A model generated the notes under the pieces. The model ran no database searches. It was not told the origin of the DNA and was given only the letters and a program-made list of their open reading frames with translations. A stretch of 64,000 bases of DNA from Paraburkholderia metrosideri (GTDB lineage: Bacteria > Pseudomonadota > Gammaproteobacteria > Burkholderiales > Burkholderiaceae). Both the position numbers and the translations under genes were made by a program. Below, in pieces: positions 60,883 to 64,000 of this stretch; position 1 is the stretch's first letter, and every line of letters begins with the position of its first letter. The stretch covers positions 558,001 through 622,000 of the forward strand of contig NZ_CAJHCP010000001.1 of NCBI RefSeq assembly GCF_904848625.1. The letters are read 5' to 3'.

Positions 60883-61443
60883 TTGAAAACGCTATCAAAA
60901 GCGCTATTGGCTTCGGTTGCATGCGCCAGCGTCCTGGCAGGATGCGCGACCAACGGGCAGGGCCAGCTCGTTGTCGATCCTCGGGTCAATGCAACGATCA
61001 CGACGGCGCTGATGCCGGCACCCGCGCCAGCCGTCGTGGTCGAAGAGGCGTATCAGCCTGTGCCGACCGATATCTATGTCGCCAATGTCGCCGAGCGCGA
61101 CGTCTTCATTTCGGGCGGCAACACGTATTTCTGGGTCGTCGGACCGGATGGCGTGCGGCATCGTCACTTCTACGCGCGTGGCGATCATCGTGCCGACGTG
61201 TTTCATCGCCGCGACGAATTGCATCGGGTGATGGCGAATCATCAAGGGCATCTGCCGGATCACGCGATTGCCGGGCACCCGCAGATGGCGGGTCCGGGAG
61301 CGCATGGCGGCCCTGCTCCTTCTATGGCGGCACACGGTCAGCCCCGCCCCGGCGCTGCTCCAATGATGCCTGTCGCGCACGCTGCGCCGCCGGCAAGGCC
61401 GGCACCGGCAGCCAGGCCGTCGAAGGACCCGAAGAAGTCGTAA
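60883..61443 (+). CDS. Lipoprotein with a His/Pro-rich tail
   Basis: A 186-residue protein starting at a TTG. The lipoprotein signal MKTLSKALLASVACASVLAGC ends in lipobox LAGC. The middle part (about 60-110) has the strands TDIYVANVAERDVFISGGNTYFWVVGPDGVRHRHFYARGDH. The C-terminal 80 residues are low-complexity, rich in His, Pro and Ala (HRHF, GHLPDHAIAGHPQMAGPGAH), and could bind metal. I do not recognise a family. A good terminator follows at 61483. Confidence 0.78.
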   Translation: MKTLSKALLASVACASVLAGCATNGQGQLVVDPRVNATITTALMPAPAPAVVVEEAYQPVPTDIYVANVAERDVFISGGNTYFWVVGPDGVRHRHFYARGDHRADVFHRRDELHRVMANHQGHLPDHAIAGHPQMAGPGAHGGPAPSMAAHGQPRPGAAPMMPVAHAAPPARPAPAARPSKDPKKS

Positions 61444-61482
61444 CGACGTAGCAACGGGCAGCGATGCTGCTGCAGTCGAATC

Positions 61483-61515
61483 AAAGCCGGACCACTGAAC
61501 GGGTCCGGCTTTTCT
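61483..61515 (+). terminator. Intrinsic terminator after the His/Pro-rich lipoprotein gene
   Basis: AAAGCCGGACC pairs with GGTCCGGCTTTT over a short loop (ACTGAACG), with Ts following. It lies 40 bp after the stop codon. Confidence 0.87.
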
Positions 61516-61528
61516 ATTTGCGCTTGCA

Positions 61529-61702
61529 TTACGGACGCGTGCTCAATGCAGCCGTCACGCGATTGGCGTCCCACACTCTGTCGTTGCCGACCAAGCTGTT
61601 CGGCATGAACAGCTCCGTCAGCCCGAAGTCAACCGTTGCGGTATCGAAGAGCGGCACGAAGTTCTGATTGCGATACGGCGTGTACACATAGAAGAGCCGG
61701 TT
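61529..61702 (-). pseudogene. Remnant of lptD (LPS-assembly outer-membrane protein)
   Basis: The minus strand encodes 57 residues that read as an internal piece of LptD's beta-barrel: [13 protein letters not shown], then [17 protein letters not shown], then [20 protein letters not shown], ending in a stop. The tyrosine-rich YVYTPYRNQ and the GNDR-x-x-DAN-x-x-T spacing are characteristic of LptD. A stop codon lies just upstream in the frame, and no start, signal or N-terminal domain is present, so it is a decayed fragment. It faces away from the adjacent bamA paralogue. Confidence 0.82.
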
Positions 61703-61790
61703 ACACGCGCACTACGCTGACGCCGGTTCTGTAACGCTTTATTTCGAGTCGTGCATCGCAAACGCCGCGCACAGGCTGATGAGCGCGCTG

Positions 61791-61815
61791 CGCCCATTAG
61801 CAACCCTAATGGGCG
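61791..61815. promoter_or_regulatory. 10-bp inverted repeat upstream of the bamA paralogue
   Basis: CGCCCATTAG (61791-61800) and CTAATGGGCG (61806-61815) are perfect arms around CAACC, about 145 bp before the bamA start. No T-run follows. It may be an operator or the stem of the leader RNA. Apart from this, the lptD remnant and the terminator, the 516-bp gap 61444-61959 shows no gene. Confidence 0.55.
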
Positions 61816-61959
61816 GAAAGTTTTCAGTAACGAGCGGACGAACACCCGTCCCTATACTTCGCGCTTTCCAGAGCCTCGGGATCTTCGTTTTACAGACGCG
61901 ACTCCCCTTCTGGCGTTCCCGTTTGCGCTGCGCGCGCCGCATCAGGACTGATACCTGAG

Positions 61960-64000
61960 ATGAAATTACAAGTATTAACCAGCCGGATTGCCGGCCACCG
62001 GATCGCCGGCCACCGGATTGCCGGCCGCCGGATTGCCGGCCACCGGATCGCCGGTGCGCTTTCGCTTGCCGGCATCACGCTGGCGACCGGGTCGGCCCAT
62101 GGCGCGGAGACCTTCGTCGTACAGGACATTCGAATCGAAGGCCTGAAGCGGATTGAACCGGGCACGCTGTTCGCGTATCTGCCGATCAAACAGGGACACA
62201 CATTCAGTGCCGATAAGGCTTCCGAAGCAATTCGCGCGCTCTACGCAACGGGCTTTTTCAACGACGTGCGTATTTCGACCGAAGGGAATGTTGTCACCGT
62301 CTATGTTCAGGAGCGTCCTGCAGTCGGCACGATCGACTTTGCGGGCATCCACGAGTTCGACAAGGACAACCTTACCAAGGCGCTCAAATCGGTAGGGCTC
62401 TCGCAAGGGCAGTACTACGACAAGGCGCTGGTCGACAAGTCCGAGCAGGAACTGAAGCGCCAATACCTGACGCGCGGCTATTACGCCGCAGAAGTCACGA
62501 CGACGATTACGCCAATCGACCGTAATCGGGTGGCGATTCTCTTCTCGGTGGCCGAAGGTCCGAGCGCGAAGATCCGTCAGATCAACTTGATCGGTAATCG
62601 GGCGTTCACCAGCGCCACCTTGCTCGACGAAATGCAACTGTCCACGCCGAACTGGTTCTCGTGGTACACGAAGAACGATCTGTATGCGAAAGACAAGCTC
62701 ACCGGCGACCTCGAAAACGTCCGCTCGTATTACCTGAATCGCGGCTATCTCGAGTTCAATATCGATTCGACGCAGGTGTCGCTAACACCTGACAAGAAAG
62801 AGATGTACCTGACGATCTCGCTGCACGAAGGCGAGCCGTACACGATTTCGTCGATCAGGCTGGCCGGTAATCTGCTCGATCGCGAAGCGGAGTTGAACAA
62901 GCTCGTCAAGGTCAAGGCCGGGGACCGCTTCTCCGCGGAAAAGCTGCAAGCCACCACCAAGGCGATCGTCGACAAGCTCGGTGAATACGGCTACGCATTC
63001 GCGACCGTCAACGCGCAGCCGCAGATCGATCAGCAGCATCACACGGTCGATCTGACGCTGCAGGTCGACCCAAGCCGCCGCGTGTATGTGCGACATATCA
63101 ACGTGGTCGGCAACTCGCGGACGCGAGACGAAGTGATCCGCCGCGAAATGCGTCAGCTCGAAAGCTCGTGGTTCGATTCGAACCGGCTCGCGTTGTCGAA
63201 AGACCGGATCAACCGTCTCGGCTATTTCACCGACGTGGACGTGACCACCGTGCCCGTGGAAGGCACGCCGGACCAGGTGGACATCGACGTCAAAGTAAGC
63301 GAAAAGCCGACCGGTGCAATTACATTAGGCGCGGGCTTTTCGTCGACGGACAAGGTGGTGTTGTCGGCGGGCATTTCGCAGGACAACGTGTTCGGCTCCG
63401 GCACGAGTCTCGCGCTGAACGTCAACACGGCCAAAACCTATCGCACGTTGACGGTGACGCAGACCGATCCGTACTTCACCGTCGACGGGATCAAGCGGAT
63501 TACCGAAGCTTATTACCGCACCACCTACCCGCTCTATTACAACTCCGACACGAGCTTCCGGATTCTCACGATCGGCGCGGACCTGAAGTTCGGCATTCCG
63601 TTTTCCGAAGCCGATACGGTCTATCTCGGCATGGGGGTCGAACAGAACCGCATTTCGACGGACTCGACGACGCCGCAAAGTTACCTGGACTACGTTTCCG
63701 AATTCGGCCACGTCGTGAATAACGTGCCGCTGACCGCAGGCTGGGCACGTGACAATCGCGACAGCGCACTCGTGCCGAGCCGCGGCTATTTCCTGCAGGC
63801 CAACGCCGAAGTCGGCACCCCTGCCGGCGACACCGAGTACTACAAGGGCGATCTTCAGGCGCAGTATTACTACTCGTTCGCACGTGGCTTCATTCTTGGC
63901 CTGAATCTTCAGGGCGGTTACGGCAATGGCTTTGCGGGCAAGGCGTATCCGATCTTCAAGAACTATTACGCGGGAGGGATCGGTTCAGTGCGAGGCTACG
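61960..64000 (+). CDS. bamA: BamA-family outer-membrane assembly protein, N-terminal two-thirds or more (cut by window edge)
   Basis: Inserts beta-barrel proteins into the outer membrane. About 680 residues are visible: a signal peptide, five POTRA domains (from TFVVQDIRIEGLKRIEPG to about residue 425; FNIDSTQVSLTPDKK in the third matches E. coli BamA closely) and most of the barrel (ITLGAGFSSTDKVVLSAGISQDNVFG onwards, up to GGIGSVRGY at the edge). The signal peptide is unusual: residues 9-33 are five RIAGH-like pentapeptides encoded by a 15-bp tandem repeat. Housekeeping bamA normally sits beside rseP, skp and lpxD; here the neighbour is an lptD remnant, so this is probably a second copy. 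The start at 61960 has only a weak ribosome site. Confidence 0.92.
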   Translation, partial: MKLQVLTSRIAGHRIAGHRIAGRRIAGHRIAGALSLAGITLATGSAHGAETFVVQDIRIEGLKRIEPGTLFAYLPIKQGHTFSADKASEAIRALYATGFFNDVRISTEGNVVTVYVQERPAVGTIDFAGIHEFDKDNLTKALKSVGLSQGQYYDKALVDKSEQELKRQYLTRGYYAAEVTTTITPIDRNRVAILFSVAEGPSAKIRQINLIGNRAFTSATLLDEMQLSTPNWFSWYTKNDLYAKDKLTGDLENVRSYYLNRGYLEFNIDSTQVSLTPDKKEMYLTISLHEGEPYTISSIRLAGNLLDREAELNKLVKVKAGDRFSAEKLQATTKAIVDKLGEYGYAFATVNAQPQIDQQHHTVDLTLQVDPSRRVYVRHINVVGNSRTRDEVIRREMRQLESSWFDSNRLALSKDRINRLGYFTDVDVTTVPVEGTPDQVDIDVKVSEKPTGAITLGAGFSSTDKVVLSAGISQDNVFGSGTSLALNVNTAKTYRTLTVTQTDPYFTVDGIKRITEAYYRTTYPLYYNSDTSFRILTIGADLKFGIPFSEADTVYLGMGVEQNRISTDSTTPQSYLDYVSEFGHVVNNVPLTAGWARDNRDSALVPSRGYFLQANAEVGTPAGDTEYYKGDLQAQYYYSFARGFILGLNLQGGYGNGFAGKAYPIFKNYYAGGIGSVRGY
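61984..62058 (+). repeat. 15-bp tandem repeat within the bamA signal peptide
   Basis: Five in-frame units of CGGATTGCCGGCCAC, with ATC/ATT and CAC/CGC variants and a divergent last unit, encode RIAGH, RIAGH, RIAGR, RIAGH and RIAGA. Gain or loss of units keeps the reading frame and changes only the length and charge of the signal peptide's N-region. Confidence 0.9.

Overview
This window is high-GC proteobacterial DNA of Burkholderiaceae type, most likely Paraburkholderia or Burkholderia. The signs are three Burkholderia-type general porins, the nirBD gene pair beside a nitrate reductase fused to a flavoprotein reductase, a three-subunit [3Fe-4S] sugar dehydrogenase of the B. cepacia type, FabV and EmrAB/NodT efflux. 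Almost all of it is ordinary coding sequence. No rRNA, tRNA, CRISPR array or complete insertion sequence was seen. Both edges cut genes: glcB on the left (minus strand) and a bamA paralogue on the right (plus strand).

Layout. 1-1.4 kb: glcG-glcB (glycolate/glyoxylate). 1.8-4.5 kb: a MOSC protein, a lone receiver protein and a GAF histidine kinase. 4.5-14.8 kb: a nitrate-assimilation region, with cobA (siroheme synthesis) divergent from nirB-nirD-nitrate reductase fusion and then a nitrate transporter. 15-15.8 kb: an SRPBCC/ArsR pair. 15.9-24.3 kb: a porin and a catabolic cluster (aldehyde dehydrogenase, MFS carrier, enolase-superfamily enzyme, GMC oxidoreductase, LysR). 24.4-33.2 kb: an aromatic-amine cluster (tynA, membrane protein, feaB-type dehydrogenase, AraC regulator, APC permease, porin). 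33.3-46.4 kb: mixed single genes (tam, LysR/GST, a Rap1a-like protein, darcynin/TetR, fabV, a class A PBP, an MFS carrier, a GH15 enzyme, a lipoprotein). 46.5-51.3 kb: a porin and the sugar dehydrogenase complex. 51.8-58.2 kb: a cupin, azoR, and MarR with a NodT-EmrA-EmrB efflux system. 58.3-60.7 kb: a KfrA-like protein divergent from a tyrosine recombinase. 60.9-64 kb: a lipoprotein, an lptD remnant and bamA.

Regulation is the most informative layer. The cobA-nirB interval has two back-to-back sigma-54 promoters. Each transcribed leader then carries the two-hairpin ANTAR target (hexaloops with A at position 1 and G at position 4), and the second hairpin overlaps an intrinsic terminator. Siroheme synthesis and nitrite/nitrate reductase therefore appear to be controlled by paired sigma-54/antitermination switches. 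A third sigma-54 promoter precedes the transporter. The amine cluster has the same AraC-type direct-repeat operator in front of tynA and of the permease. The efflux cluster repeats an 18-bp dyad three times. The SRPBCC/ArsR pair has twin operators exactly 41 bp apart. Clear dyads also sit in the darcynin/TetR and KfrA/integrase divergent promoters.

The least explained items are an enolase-superfamily enzyme with Gly where the first metal-binding Asp is expected, a bamA paralogue with a pentapeptide-repeat signal peptide beside a 57-codon lptD remnant, the KfrA/integrase pair, and an orphan Rap1a/Tai-like immunity protein. Everything here is read by eye from the sequence; no database search was run.
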